DNA of 64,000 nucleotides from Owenweeksia sp963758205 (GTDB taxonomy: Bacteria > Bacteroidota > Bacteroidia > Flavobacteriales > Schleiferiaceae), in NCBI GenBank assembly GCA_963758205.1, contig CAVWUM010000005.1, positions 1 to 64,000 of the forward strand, written 5' to 3'. The translations under genes and the position numbers were made by a program. A model generated the notes under the pieces. It was not told the DNA's origin, did no database searches, and saw only the letters and a list, made by a program, of their open reading frames with translations. Positions 28,092 to 37,742 of the stretch are shown piece by piece; the stretch's first letter is position 1, and every line of letters starts with the position of its first letter.

Positions 28092-30310
28092 TTAACCTGC
28101 ATTGCGTCTCAATACAGAGGTAACACCTTCAACCATTTTTAGCTTATCTATTACCTTATTCAGGTGGATTTTGTCTGAAACAACCACCGTAATCTGTCCT
28201 TCAAAAATTCCTTCATCACCCGATATGTTAATGCTTTTAATATTAACATGAAGATCGTTGGAGATGATTTGAGTAACCTTGTTTACAAGCCCCACCGTAT
28301 CAATACCTTTAATCACTAGCACCATGGTAAAGTTAGATTGCTCCGTACTTACCCATTTGGCCTTTATAAGGCGGCCTGCGTGGTTTGATTGAAGATATAT
28401 AGCATTGGGGCAGGTATTGCGGTGCACTTTGGTACCCTCATTGGATGTAATATACCCGAACACATCATCACCGGGAATGGGGTTGCAGCACTTAGCCAGC
28501 TTGTACTCAAGCTCAGTTTCCTCGTTACCAAACACTAATATTTTTCGGCCGGTACTTTCGCTAGCCACTTGTTTTTTAGGTTCTTTTTTATTGCCGCCCA
28601 GCAATCGGTTTTTGAGTTTGGAGTAGAAGCCCTGCTGCTGGTCGCGCATAAACTCCTTTATCTGATTATTATCAATAATCTTCATCCCAACCTTATAGTA
28701 AAGCTCAGTAGAGTTTTTAAGCCCGAAGTACTTTACCATTTGTTGTATGAGGCTCTCCGAAACTTTAAGCTTGATGTAATTCAGCTTACGCTTAAGCACA
28801 ACCTTACCCTCCTCAGCAATTTCCTTTTGCTCTGATTTTAGCTGAGATTTAATATTTGACTTGGCCTTGGCCGTAACCACATAATTCAGCCAGTCCTCTT
28901 TTGGCTTCTGCTTTAGGGAGGTAATAATCTCAATCTGATCACCACTGCGGAGTTTATAATTGAGTGGCACCAGGCGGCCATTTACTTTGGCCCCAAGGGT
29001 TTTTAAACCTACATCGGTGTGGATATCGAAAGCAAAATCAAGGGGGGTGGCGCCAGCAGGTAAAATCTTTAAATCGCCCTTTGGGGTAAATAAATAAATC
29101 TCTTCACCAAATAGGTTGAGTTTAAAATCATCAACAAACTCGAGGGCTGAGCCATCATTGTTTTCCAGCATATCCCTGATTTTGGCAATCCACAAATCAA
29201 GTTTATTAGTTCCGCTTGAGTCCTCCTTGTATTTCCAGTGGGCAGCGTAACCTTTTTCGGCAATTTCATCCATGCGCTCGCTGCGTATTTGTACTTCTAC
29301 CCAATGGCCATCAGAGCCCATTACAGTGGTGTGTAAAGATTCATACCCATTGGCGCGGGGCGATGAAATCCAATCCCGCAACCTGTCAGGGCTGGGGCGG
29401 TAAAAATCGGTAACTATAGAATATACACGCCAGGCATCGGCTTTTTCACGCTCAGGTTTAGAGTCTAGTATTATCCGGATGGCGAATTTGTCGTAGATCT
29501 CATCAAACCCAATTCCCTGATTTATCATCTTCTTGCGGATGCTGAAGATAGATTTGGTACGCTCCTTAATGGTAAACTTAAAGCCCTCTTTTTTAAGCTC
29601 TTCCTTTATTTTGGATGAAAACTTCTTCAGGTATTTAATTTCACCAGCCTTACTGGTTTTCAGTTTCAGAGCTATATCCCGATACACTTCGGGTTCAGTA
29701 TATTTCAGGGAGAGGTCGCTTCAAGCTCGGTTTTGATATTATAAAGCCCAATACGGTGGGCGAGTGGAGCATAGAGGTACAGCGTTTCAGAAGCAATCTT
29801 AAGCTGCTTATGCTGCGGCATAGATTCCATTGTGCGCATATTATGCAACCTGTCCGCCAGTTTAATAATTATAACCCTGATGTCATCAGATATGGTAAGC
29901 AGCATTTTACGGAAGTTCTCCGCCTGCATGGAGATGTTCTGATCAAACACGCCTGAGATTTTTGTGAGCCCGTCAATAATCCGGGCAATCTCTTCACCAA
30001 ACAGTCGCTCAATATCCTCCAGGGTGTACTCGCTGTCCTCAACTACATCATGTATAAGGGCCGAAGCTACAGATATGGGCCCCAGACCAATTTCCTTGGC
30101 TACAATTGTGGCTACTTCGATAGGGTGAAAAATATAAGGCTCTCCTGATTTCCGCCTTACTTCGGCATGAGCATCCTTAGCCAGGTTAAATGCTTTCCTG
30201 ATCAGTTTTTTATCATCAGAGTCTGTGTTCTCCGGCAAACTGCGTAGCAGCGTACGGTAGCGACTGGTAATTTCCTTGTTTTCGAGTTGTTCCTGTGTTT
30301 CTATGCTCAT
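28092..30310 (-). CDS. spoT: Bifunctional (p)ppGpp synthetase/hydrolase, one frameshift
   Basis: The N-terminal part (to about 29,705) holds the HD hydrolase with ALIHDVVEDSEYTLEDIE; the remainder holds the synthetase (FDEIYDKFAIRIILDS, GYESLHTTVMG, WVEVQIRSERMDEIAEKG), a TGS domain (IYLFTPKGDLKILPAGATPLDFAF), a zinc-finger-like CCNPIPGDDVFGYIT and a C-terminal ACT domain. Total is about 733 residues, the full RelA/SpoT length. The frame breaks near 29,715: one extra G in GCGAC joins TELEADLSLKYTEPEVYRDIA. As the enzyme controls the stringent response, loss is unlikely and a sequence error is the best reading. Confidence 0.92.
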
Positions 30311-30671
30311 AGGGTGTAATCAATACTAAAAAGTAGGGGTGGCTTGTGCAGATTGCAAATAATAAACCTTAATCGAAATTACATATTGTAGCATGGCAAA
30401 GCCACCTTTTGAAACAATTATTTAAGGTTTTATCAAAAAATTTGTTTGTGTAAAACTCCAGCTTTAAGGCCTTAATAATAATATGAGCTTAAAGCTATGA
30501 CCCTCTGCAATATTGAACTTCAAGAGCAATGTCCCTCTCTCTTTTTTTAGGGAAGAAATGTTAGTAACTGAAATTCAATGTATTTTAATATCAAATCTTT
30601 TACATGTTGGTAATCCGGTAAGGGAATACTCTCGTAAGTGTGGGTAGTATTAATTAATAATTCCAATAACT
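30311..30671. other. Intergenic region before the DUF4331 cluster
   Basis: No gene seen in these 361 bp. AT-rich, divergent promoters for spoT and the DUF4331 genes are expected here, but no clear TAnnTTTG box stands out on the plus strand. Confidence 0.5.
30460..30496. repeat. Inverted repeat in the spoT-DUF4331 intergenic region
   Basis: AGCTTTAAG (30460-30468) and CTTAAAGCT (30488-30496) are perfect 9-bp arms separated by 19 AT-rich bases, without a T run after them. A hairpin or operator is possible. Confidence 0.4.
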
Positions 30672-32447
30672 ATGAGATTGAAACTTTTACCCAAAAGGTT
30701 ATCGATAAACACTCTGCCAGCCTTGCTGGTTGCGCTGTTTGTGGGTGGCCTTTGTGAAACTGCAATCGCGAGTAGCCACCGAGAGGCTCCGCTGATTGCC
30801 TATGACCCTTTGGCGGACAATACGGATGTGTATGCATTCCGAAGTCCGAGCAACCCCAATAATGTGGTGCTCATCGCCAATTACATTCCGGCCGAACTAC
30901 CACACGGAGGTCCTAATTATTACACCTTCGGTGAAGATGTTCGCTACGAAATTCACGTGGATAATGATATCAACACCACAGGTGATGATATTATTTATCG
31001 ATTCACATTCACCCGCACTAATGAAGATCCTACAACTTTCTTCAATATACGGTTGGGACAGCAAAACCTAAAAACTACCTACACACTCGAGAAGAGTACT
31101 GATGGTGGTTCCAGTTTTTCTACCATTATATCCAATGGTATTGTTCCTCCAAATAATATAGGGCCGCGCTCTATTGAAAGTGGTGTAGGTTTAGGAGCCT
31201 CTAGTTATGAAGATTTAATTAGTAATGCCATTACCAGTGCCTCCGGTGGAGGTGGTGAAATGGTATATGCTGGTCCTGCTGATGATCCGTTTTTTGTGGA
31301 TTTGGGTGGGATTTTTGATTTGGGAGATGCTCCCCGCCAGGATAATGGCGGTATCGTTCGCGATGGCCTTTCTCAATATAATGTTCACTCATTGGTAATT
31401 GAAGTACCAATTGCCACTCTGCAAAAAGACGGTAAAGATCCAAGTCAGGCAGCTAATATTCTGGATGGTGAGTTTGTAATTGGTGTATGGGCATCTGCCA
31501 GTCGCCAAACTACCACCACCTTAGGGGCTGGTTCTTCTACCGGTTCCGGTAGCTGGGTGCAGGTTTCTCGCTTAGGTATGCCTTTAACCAATGAGGCTGT
31601 TATTCCTATCGGTGAAAAAGATGAGTGGAACTCAAGAACTCCATATAATGAAAACCCGGCTCACTATGAGTATTTCTACAACCCTGAGCTGGCTCTTTAT
31701 ATGGATGATGATTTGTTTGGTGGTGCAGTTCCTGCATTTGCCGCACTAAGAATTCAGGAAGCATCATTAGGTCAGTTTGACTTTACTAATGGTGCCGATG
31801 GTCTTTTCGGATTAAAAGGTAGCCCGGCTGTAGCTGGTACTGCTTTGGATGATGCTGTATTCGGAACCTTGCTGTTACCAAAAGCCGGTGCACCAAGGTC
31901 TGTTGACTTATGGCCAATCTTCCACACAGGTGTACCTAACCTAGAGCCTTATCAACTGGCTACCGGTAAAGGTGGTAATCCACTGGCTTCCGGTAAACCT
32001 TTTATCAACAACTTTTTGCCTAATGGCGGAGATATGTTGAGATTAAACATGGCCACACCTGTTACACCACGTAACAGTCCGGCTTTCAGTTCTGAAGGTC
32101 TTATCCAGGCCGCTGTACTGGGTCTTACTGACCCTGCTTACGCCAATACCAATATTGAGTTTATTCCCAATATGGATGGTTTCCCTAACGGAAGGCGCCT
32201 TGAAGATGACGTAACACGTATTGAATTACAGGCCGTATCAGGCGTGGCACTTGCTGCCATTGGCCTTTGGTATGATGACTACTATCCCAACCCAAATGAG
32301 GATGTAAGCCCTGTAACCAATCAGTTGGTAAATGTGCTTCAGTATTCTACCGGTGTAGAACAGAATGATACAAGCTTTAAGAGTTCATTCCCTTATGTAC
32401 AGGCTCCATGGAGAGGTACTGCTGTAGCTCAAAAAGGAACTGAATAA
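30672..32447 (+). CDS. DUF4331 domain secreted protein 1
   Basis: 591 residues. Signal peptide with a long basic N-region ends near AIAS; the mature protein starts SSHREAPLIAYDPLADNTDVYAFRSP, the hallmark of DUF4331. Other family features: GPNYYTFGEDVRYEIHVDND, VDLGGIFDLGDAPRQ, LGMPLTNEAVIPIGEKDEWN, ALYMDDDLFGGAVPAF and FPNGRRLEDDVTRIELQAVSG. There is no T9SS sorting domain at its C-terminus, so it may be released or periplasmic. A close paralogue follows after 23 bp. Function unknown. Confidence 0.92.
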   Translation: MRLKLLPKRLSINTLPALLVALFVGGLCETAIASSHREAPLIAYDPLADNTDVYAFRSPSNPNNVVLIANYIPAELPHGGPNYYTFGEDVRYEIHVDNDINTTGDDIIYRFTFTRTNEDPTTFFNIRLGQQNLKTTYTLEKSTDGGSSFSTIISNGIVPPNNIGPRSIESGVGLGASSYEDLISNAITSASGGGGEMVYAGPADDPFFVDLGGIFDLGDAPRQDNGGIVRDGLSQYNVHSLVIEVPIATLQKDGKDPSQAANILDGEFVIGVWASASRQTTTTLGAGSSTGSGSWVQVSRLGMPLTNEAVIPIGEKDEWNSRTPYNENPAHYEYFYNPELALYMDDDLFGGAVPAFAALRIQEASLGQFDFTNGADGLFGLKGSPAVAGTALDDAVFGTLLLPKAGAPRSVDLWPIFHTGVPNLEPYQLATGKGGNPLASGKPFINNFLPNGGDMLRLNMATPVTPRNSPAFSSEGLIQAAVLGLTDPAYANTNIEFIPNMDGFPNGRRLEDDVTRIELQAVSGVALAAIGLWYDDYYPNPNEDVSPVTNQLVNVLQYSTGVEQNDTSFKSSFPYVQAPWRGTAVAQKGTE

Positions 32448-32470
32448 TTAACCCTTAAAGACAGAAAATA

Positions 32471-35400
32471 ATGAAGACATATAATATATATAAATCACTT
32501 TTATTCCTGGCGGTATTCAGTTTACTGGGCTGCTTCGAATTAATGGCCTCGAGCCACAGGGAGGCGCCTTTAATCGCCTTTGATCCGCTGGCGGATAATA
32601 CGGATGTGTATGCATTCCGTAGCCCTGATGACCCCAATACCGTAACTATTATTGCCAATTATGTACCAGGACAATTGCCACATGGTGGTCCTAATTACTA
32701 CACTTTTGGTGAGGATATCCGTTACGAAATACACATTGATAATGATATGAGTACATCCGGTGATGATATCATCTACCGCTTTACTTTTACCAAAAGCAAT
32801 GAAGATCCTACTACTTTCTTTAACATTCGTTTAGGTCAGCAAAACCAAAAAACTACCTATACGATGGAGAAGAGTACTGACGGTGGCAACAGTTTTACTA
32901 CCGTAGTAAGTGGTGGAATGGTTCCTCCATATAATGTAGGTACACGCTCTGTAACCGGTGGTGCCGGACTTGGAGCTGCTGACTATGCCTCTCTATTCAA
33001 CAATGCAATTACAACTGCCAGCAGTGGTGAAACTGTATTTTGCGGACCTGTTGATGATCCATTTTTTGTGGATTTAGGTGGAATTTTTGACCTGGGTGAT
33101 GCCCCACGTCAAAATAGCGCTCCAAGAGATGGACTAGCTTGCTTTAATGTAAGCACCATCGCTATTAAAATCCCTATTGAGGATTTACAGAAAGATGGTA
33201 AAACCGTTTCACAGGCAAGTAACATCCTTGATCCTGACTTTGTAATCGGTGTTTGGTCTTCGGCCAGCCGTAAGCAAATTACCACCCTTAACGGTGATGG
33301 AACCACAAATAGCTCAGGAAACTGGGTACAGGTTTCCCGCCTTGGTATGCCTTTGACTAATGAAGCCGTAATTCCAATCGGTGATAAGGATGAGTGGAAT
33401 GCCGCGAGTCCTTATAATGATGCTACTTTCTACGATTATTTCTATAATCCTGAATTGGCTCTTTACATGGATGACTCTTTGTTTGGCGGTGCAGTACCTG
33501 CATTTGCTGATTTAAGAATTCAGAGAAGTACAAGCCCGTTAGGTTTGGATTTCGGTAATGGCCAGGATGGACTATTTGTTGTAAAAAACTCACCTGTGCT
33601 TGATGGTACAGCTATGGAAGACGGTTCTCCTTTTGAGGACTTTTTACTTCCAAAAGCCGGTGCCCCAAGGTCTGTGGATTTGAATCCGATATTCCACACT
33701 GGTGTACCTAACTTACGTCCATACCAATTGGCTACAGGTAAAGGTGGCAACCCGGTTGCTACCGGTAAGCCTTTCATCAACAACTTTTTGCCTAATGGCG
33801 GAGACATGTTGAGACTGAACATGGCCGTACCTGTAACCGACAGAAGCAGTGCTGACTTCAGCACACTCGGACTTGTAGGAGCTGCAGTATTAGGTTTAAC
33901 CGATGCCCGTTTTAATGGTGATACTACTTTACAGAACATTCCTAACATGGATGGTTTCCCTAACGGAAGACGCCTTGAGGATGATGTAACCCGTATTGAA
34001 TTACAGGCTGTATCGGGCGTTGTACTTGCCGCCATTGGTTTAGGTTATGATGATCCTGCCCGTTTAGGTCAGGTGCTTGGTTATTCTACCGGTGTTGAGC
34101 AAAATGATGCTCCTTTCCAATCTTCATTCCCATATATGGCTATGCCATGGAGTGGAACAGGAAAATGTGGAGGTAAAGCCATTGCCTACGATCAACCGGA
34201 AGTGCTTGAGCCAACTGAAAAGCCATGTGGTTTTAAAATTGTATCGGATGATAGCTGGACTAAGAGTACTACTATTACCCAATCCAACTTCAGTGGAAAC
34301 TGGAATGGCACAGGTGGTAACGTACCGGCTGCTGCAACATTCACTGCTCCTGTTACTACAGGATGGCCTTATGCCGGAATCCAAAGCTTAGAGCAAGTGG
34401 AAGGTGCCGAGCTTATTGCTACAGGTAATAACATTACCTACTTCCGTAAGGAGTTTACGCTTACTTCGGCTAAGGATCTTGATGTTCGTTTACGAATGAC
34501 GGTTGACGATCAATCTGAAGTATTTATAAACGGAACCCGTGTAACCTTTATCAACTCTTTTGGTAAGAATAACTGGAGATTGCCGGCACATGATGTGAAG
34601 TTTATGATGGGAATGAATCCGGCTAATGGCTTTATGAGCGGAGACTCTTATAATGCTGTGACCAATATGGATTTGGATAACATCCTGATGACAGGTACTA
34701 ACGAGATTATTGTAGTTGTACGTAATCTTGGTAAGTCATCTGATAAAGGAGGTTTCTCTTTCCGTATGGATGTAGATAGCTGTGCAGCCGTAAATGCACC
34801 CGACCCCTGTGATTACACATTGGTTAGTAACAACGCATTTATGAAGAGCACCACCATTACACAATCCAGCTTAAGCGGTAGGTGGAATGGATTTATGGGT
34901 AACCTTCCTTCAGCCAGTACCTTTACTGATCCTGTTACACTGGGTTGGCCTTATCCAAATGCCAGAACTCTTGATACTGTAGATGGTGCCGATCTTATTG
35001 CCACTGGTAATAATATCACATTCTTCAGGGCAGAGTTTAATCTTAGTGGTGCTGAAGATTTGAATGCACGTTTCAGAACTACGATAGATGATCAGGCTGA
35101 AATTTACATCAACCGTAAGCGGGTGCTATTGATTAATTCCTTCGGGAAATCAAATTTTGACAGTCCTGCACATGATGTGAAATTTAGTGGTGGCGCTAAT
35201 CCGCAAAACGGTTTTATGGGAGGAGACTCTTATAACTTTGTGACCAGTGATGATCTGGACAGCATATTTAAGTCAGGTACCAACGAACTTATAATTGTAG
35301 TTCGTAACCTATCCAAGGCCAGCGATAATGGAGGTTTCTCTTTCCGTATGGATCTTGATAGCTGTGGTACTAAAAAGCAAGGTATTGTAGTAAATAATGG

Positions 35401-35695
35401 TAATGAGAATATAGCTGAAGAACAGAATATTCAGTTCTCAAGCTATCCAAATCCATTTACCAATACTACCAAGTTTGCTTATACGCTTAAAGCGGATACC
35501 AAAGTTGAGATTACTGCTTATGATATGACAGGTAAGCAGGTAGACGTAATACAGGATGCCAGCCAGGGTGCCGGTCAATATGAAATTGAGTGGAATGCCC
35601 CAAGACTTGCATCAGGTATGTACTTAATAAAAATATCTACAGAAGCTGCCGGCAGTGATGCTGCGGTTGAAGTGATGAAAATCAGGAAACTGTAG
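32471..35695 (+). CDS. DUF4331 domain secreted protein 2 with repeat domains and T9SS sorting signal
   Basis: 1074 residues. Residues about 27-560 repeat the DUF4331 domain of the preceding gene almost motif for motif (SSHREAPLIAFDPLADNTD). Two copies of a 190-residue domain follow, from about 585 (CGFKIVSDD) and 779 (CDYTLVSNN); both contain WNG-x-GN-P-A/S-A/S-TF, LIATGNNIT-FR-EF, DDQ-E-x-INRK/GT and a GGFSFRMD-D-SC end, and look like beta-sandwich, possibly carbohydrate-binding, modules. A type A sorting domain starts near 988 (YPNPFTNTTKFAY) and ends MKIRKL. Predicted to be secreted by T9SS and displayed on the surface. Confidence 0.93.
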   Translation: MKTYNIYKSLLFLAVFSLLGCFELMASSHREAPLIAFDPLADNTDVYAFRSPDDPNTVTIIANYVPGQLPHGGPNYYTFGEDIRYEIHIDNDMSTSGDDIIYRFTFTKSNEDPTTFFNIRLGQQNQKTTYTMEKSTDGGNSFTTVVSGGMVPPYNVGTRSVTGGAGLGAADYASLFNNAITTASSGETVFCGPVDDPFFVDLGGIFDLGDAPRQNSAPRDGLACFNVSTIAIKIPIEDLQKDGKTVSQASNILDPDFVIGVWSSASRKQITTLNGDGTTNSSGNWVQVSRLGMPLTNEAVIPIGDKDEWNAASPYNDATFYDYFYNPELALYMDDSLFGGAVPAFADLRIQRSTSPLGLDFGNGQDGLFVVKNSPVLDGTAMEDGSPFEDFLLPKAGAPRSVDLNPIFHTGVPNLRPYQLATGKGGNPVATGKPFINNFLPNGGDMLRLNMAVPVTDRSSADFSTLGLVGAAVLGLTDARFNGDTTLQNIPNMDGFPNGRRLEDDVTRIELQAVSGVVLAAIGLGYDDPARLGQVLGYSTGVEQNDAPFQSSFPYMAMPWSGTGKCGGKAIAYDQPEVLEPTEKPCGFKIVSDDSWTKSTTITQSNFSGNWNGTGGNVPAAATFTAPVTTGWPYAGIQSLEQVEGAELIATGNNITYFRKEFTLTSAKDLDVRLRMTVDDQSEVFINGTRVTFINSFGKNNWRLPAHDVKFMMGMNPANGFMSGDSYNAVTNMDLDNILMTGTNEIIVVVRNLGKSSDKGGFSFRMDVDSCAAVNAPDPCDYTLVSNNAFMKSTTITQSSLSGRWNGFMGNLPSASTFTDPVTLGWPYPNARTLDTVDGADLIATGNNITFFRAEFNLSGAEDLNARFRTTIDDQAEIYINRKRVLLINSFGKSNFDSPAHDVKFSGGANPQNGFMGGDSYNFVTSDDLDSIFKSGTNELIIVVRNLSKASDNGGFSFRMDLDSCGTKKQGIVVNNGNENIAEEQNIQFSSYPNPFTNTTKFAYTLKADTKVEITAYDMTGKQVDVIQDASQGAGQYEIEWNAPRLASGMYLIKISTEAAGSDAAVEVMKIRKL

Positions 35696-35710
35696 ATTGA
35701 TAATAACAAT

Positions 35711-35748
35711 AGCTGTAGGGCCATTTGGTCCTACAGCTTTTTTTTTTC
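35711..35748 (+). terminator. Rho-independent terminator inside the DUF4331 cluster
   Basis: AGCTGTAGG (35711-35719) pairs with CCTACAGCT (35730-35738), with extra pairing in the loop, followed by about ten T. The TPR gene starts only 19 bp later, so its transcription needs read-through or a promoter within this hairpin region. Confidence 0.9.
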
Positions 35749-35766
35749 AAAAAAATACAAGCAACC

Positions 35767-37200
35767 ATGAATTCTATAAAATATTATTGTGCCGGCCTTT
35801 TAGCTTCGTGCCTCGTAATTACTACCTCCTGCAATCAGGCTGGTGGCGAAACGGCAAAAGCAACGGCTGTAAACACAAATCAAATTGAAATACCTGAGCT
35901 ATTGGCCCGCAGTGGTAAGGTAGGTTCAGAGGCGGAAGCCAACAAAATGTTTAATACCTACAAGGCGCTTAAAGCCGATATTCAATCTAACCCCAAGGAT
36001 TATGCAAGTCGCCTAAAAATGGCCGACCTTTATATAGTTGAGGCCCGCGCCACAGGTAATTATGGCTACTATTATCCGGCAGCCGTAAAAATGATAGACG
36101 GAGTGCTGGAAGAAAACCCTGAGAAATCAGAAGACAAATTCAGGGCTCTTACCTCCAAAGCCGTTATACAACTTTCTTATCACAAGTTTGAAGAAGCCCG
36201 CGAAACAGGCCGCAAGGCTTTGGCTATAAATCCCCATAACTCCCGCGTGTATGGTATCCTTACTGATGCCAATGTGGAAATGGGCGATTATGAAAGGGCC
36301 GTACAAATGGCCGACTCTATGGTGGCCATTCGCCCTGATCTTCGTTCTTACTCACGGGTATCCTACTTACGTGAGATTTTTGGAGAAGTAAAAGGTGCCC
36401 AACAAGCCATGAAGATGGCTATTAAAGCCGGAGCCCCAGGCCACGAAGAAACTACCTGGGCACATGTAACTTTAGGAAATCTTTATGAAAACTATGGAGA
36501 GTTGGATAGCGCGAAAATGCAATATGAAATTGCTTTGGCTGAGCGGGAAGGATACCCCTTCGCCTTAAAAGGCCTTGCTTCTGTAGCGGCTAAAAAAGGT
36601 AATAATGAGGAGGCTATTGACCTATTAAATGAGGCTATTGAAAACCGGAAGGATGCCTCTTTTTATGAAGACCTTGCCATGGTGTATAAAAAAATGGGCC
36701 GGATGGATGAGATGCAAACGGCCAGTAAAAAGGCTTTTGCTGAACTGAGAGGGTTGGCTGGCGATGCACATAGCCATGGTGATGATGGTCATAGCCATAG
36801 TCATTCACACTCTGAGCATGGCCATAGCCATGAGGTAGGTTTGGAAATGGCCCGTTTGTATGTGGCATTAACTGATGATTATGACGAAGCCCTGCACAAT
36901 GCTTTGCACGAATATTCTATCCGCCCGGAAAATATTGAAGTGAACCGTGTGCTCGCATATATATACCTTAAAAAAGGAAAGTTGAAGCAGGCCCGTGAGC
37001 ATTTTGATAAAGCAGAAATAACCAACTCAAAAGATCCACAGCAAAAGTTAATTGGTGGAATGATAATGATGGAAGAGGGCCAAAAACAAAAAGGGGAGAA
37101 GATGATTAAAGACTCCTTTAAATTGAATCCTTATCAAAGAGGTGCTGTTGCCGAAGCTGCCCGCAAGCAAATTTCGAGTGGGGCCATAGCCCAATTATAG
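35767..37200 (+). CDS. TPR lipoprotein with internal His-rich loop
   Basis: 477 residues from ATG 35767 (MNSIKYYCAGLLASCLVITTSC, lipid Cys near 22); the frame extends to 35725 through the T run of the terminator, which I reject. The mature protein is a chain of TPR helices (ALKADIQSNPKDYASRLKMADLYIVEA..., ALAINPHNSRVYGILTDANVEMGDYERAV). Between TPRs, at about 333-358, lies a metal-binding-type loop rich in His (HSHGDDGHSHSHSHSEHGHSH). The next gene is a His-rich lipoprotein. Suggests a surface or periplasmic scaffold that also binds Zn2+, Ni2+ or Cu2+; the metal is inference. Confidence 0.88.
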   Translation: MNSIKYYCAGLLASCLVITTSCNQAGGETAKATAVNTNQIEIPELLARSGKVGSEAEANKMFNTYKALKADIQSNPKDYASRLKMADLYIVEARATGNYGYYYPAAVKMIDGVLEENPEKSEDKFRALTSKAVIQLSYHKFEEARETGRKALAINPHNSRVYGILTDANVEMGDYERAVQMADSMVAIRPDLRSYSRVSYLREIFGEVKGAQQAMKMAIKAGAPGHEETTWAHVTLGNLYENYGELDSAKMQYEIALAEREGYPFALKGLASVAAKKGNNEEAIDLLNEAIENRKDASFYEDLAMVYKKMGRMDEMQTASKKAFAELRGLAGDAHSHGDDGHSHSHSHSEHGHSHEVGLEMARLYVALTDDYDEALHNALHEYSIRPENIEVNRVLAYIYLKKGKLKQAREHFDKAEITNSKDPQQKLIGGMIMMEEGQKQKGEKMIKDSFKLNPYQRGAVAEAARKQISSGAIAQL

Positions 37201-37279
37201 TGTTTAGCAAGTTGCTTAGCGCGATTTTATTACATTAGGCGTCAATTAATCTTAACTATAATAATTTTAAATCAACCCA

Positions 37280-37501
37280 ATGAAAAAAGTACTTTTATTT
37301 GCCACCTATGTAGTATTTGTTGCCGGATTAGTATCATGTAACCAACCGGCAGCTGATGCTGATGGTGATACCAACCATGAGCATGTACATGAGCACGATG
37401 GGGAAACCCACGAGCACGACCATACCCACGATGATGGAGAACATGATCATGAGCATGAAGATCACAATCATGATGGTGAATCAGCAGATCATAATCACTA
37501 G
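37280..37501 (+). CDS. Small His/Asp/Glu-rich lipoprotein
   Basis: 73 residues. Signal MKKVLLFATYVVFVAGLVSC with Cys20 as the lipid site; the mature part is almost only His, Asp, Glu and Gly, with HEH, HDH and HNH units, about 18 histidines in 50 residues. Such tails chelate Zn2+, Ni2+, Co2+ or Cu2+. Lies 79 bp after the His-rich TPR gene and ends at a bidirectional terminator. Likely role: metal capture or buffering at the envelope; no enzyme domain present. Confidence 0.82.
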   Translation: MKKVLLFATYVVFVAGLVSCNQPAADADGDTNHEHVHEHDGETHEHDHTHDDGEHDHEHEDHNHDGESADHNH

Positions 37502-37521
37502 GATAAATTATCTAATCATTC

Positions 37522-37557
37522 AAAAATGCCTCTTGCACCTTAGCTTGAGGCATTTTT
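37522..37557. terminator. Bidirectional terminator
   Basis: AAAAATGCCTC (37522-37532) and GAGGCATTTTT (37547-37557) are perfect 11-bp arms ending in a T run. It closes the DUF4331/His-rich cluster. Confidence 0.9.
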
Positions 37558-37742
37558 GTTTGCGCCTATTTACAGTTGGGGCTTGGGCATTTACCCCTAC
37601 ATTTGCCCACGCAAAGAAGTGGCCTGCTTAATCAACTAAAGTCATTTTCGCTGCATCAACAATTATCAAATTCAAATGGAGTCACATAACTGCACATGCC
37701 TGTGTGTGGTATTCTCCGTTCCGGTTTTTATAAACAGTTTAT

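Noticed and set aside
36765..36850. His-codon tract as a possible tandem repeat or recombination site
   Set aside because: The repeat units are imperfect and codon-phased, as expected from a His-rich protein loop.
36635..36868. Minus-strand frame rich in His/Tyr
   Set aside because: It is the antisense shadow of the His codons in the TPR lipoprotein.
37356..37631. Met-rich frame over the His-rich lipoprotein
   Set aside because: A frame-shifted reading of the CAT/GAT repeats; the His-rich frame has the signal peptide and lipobox.
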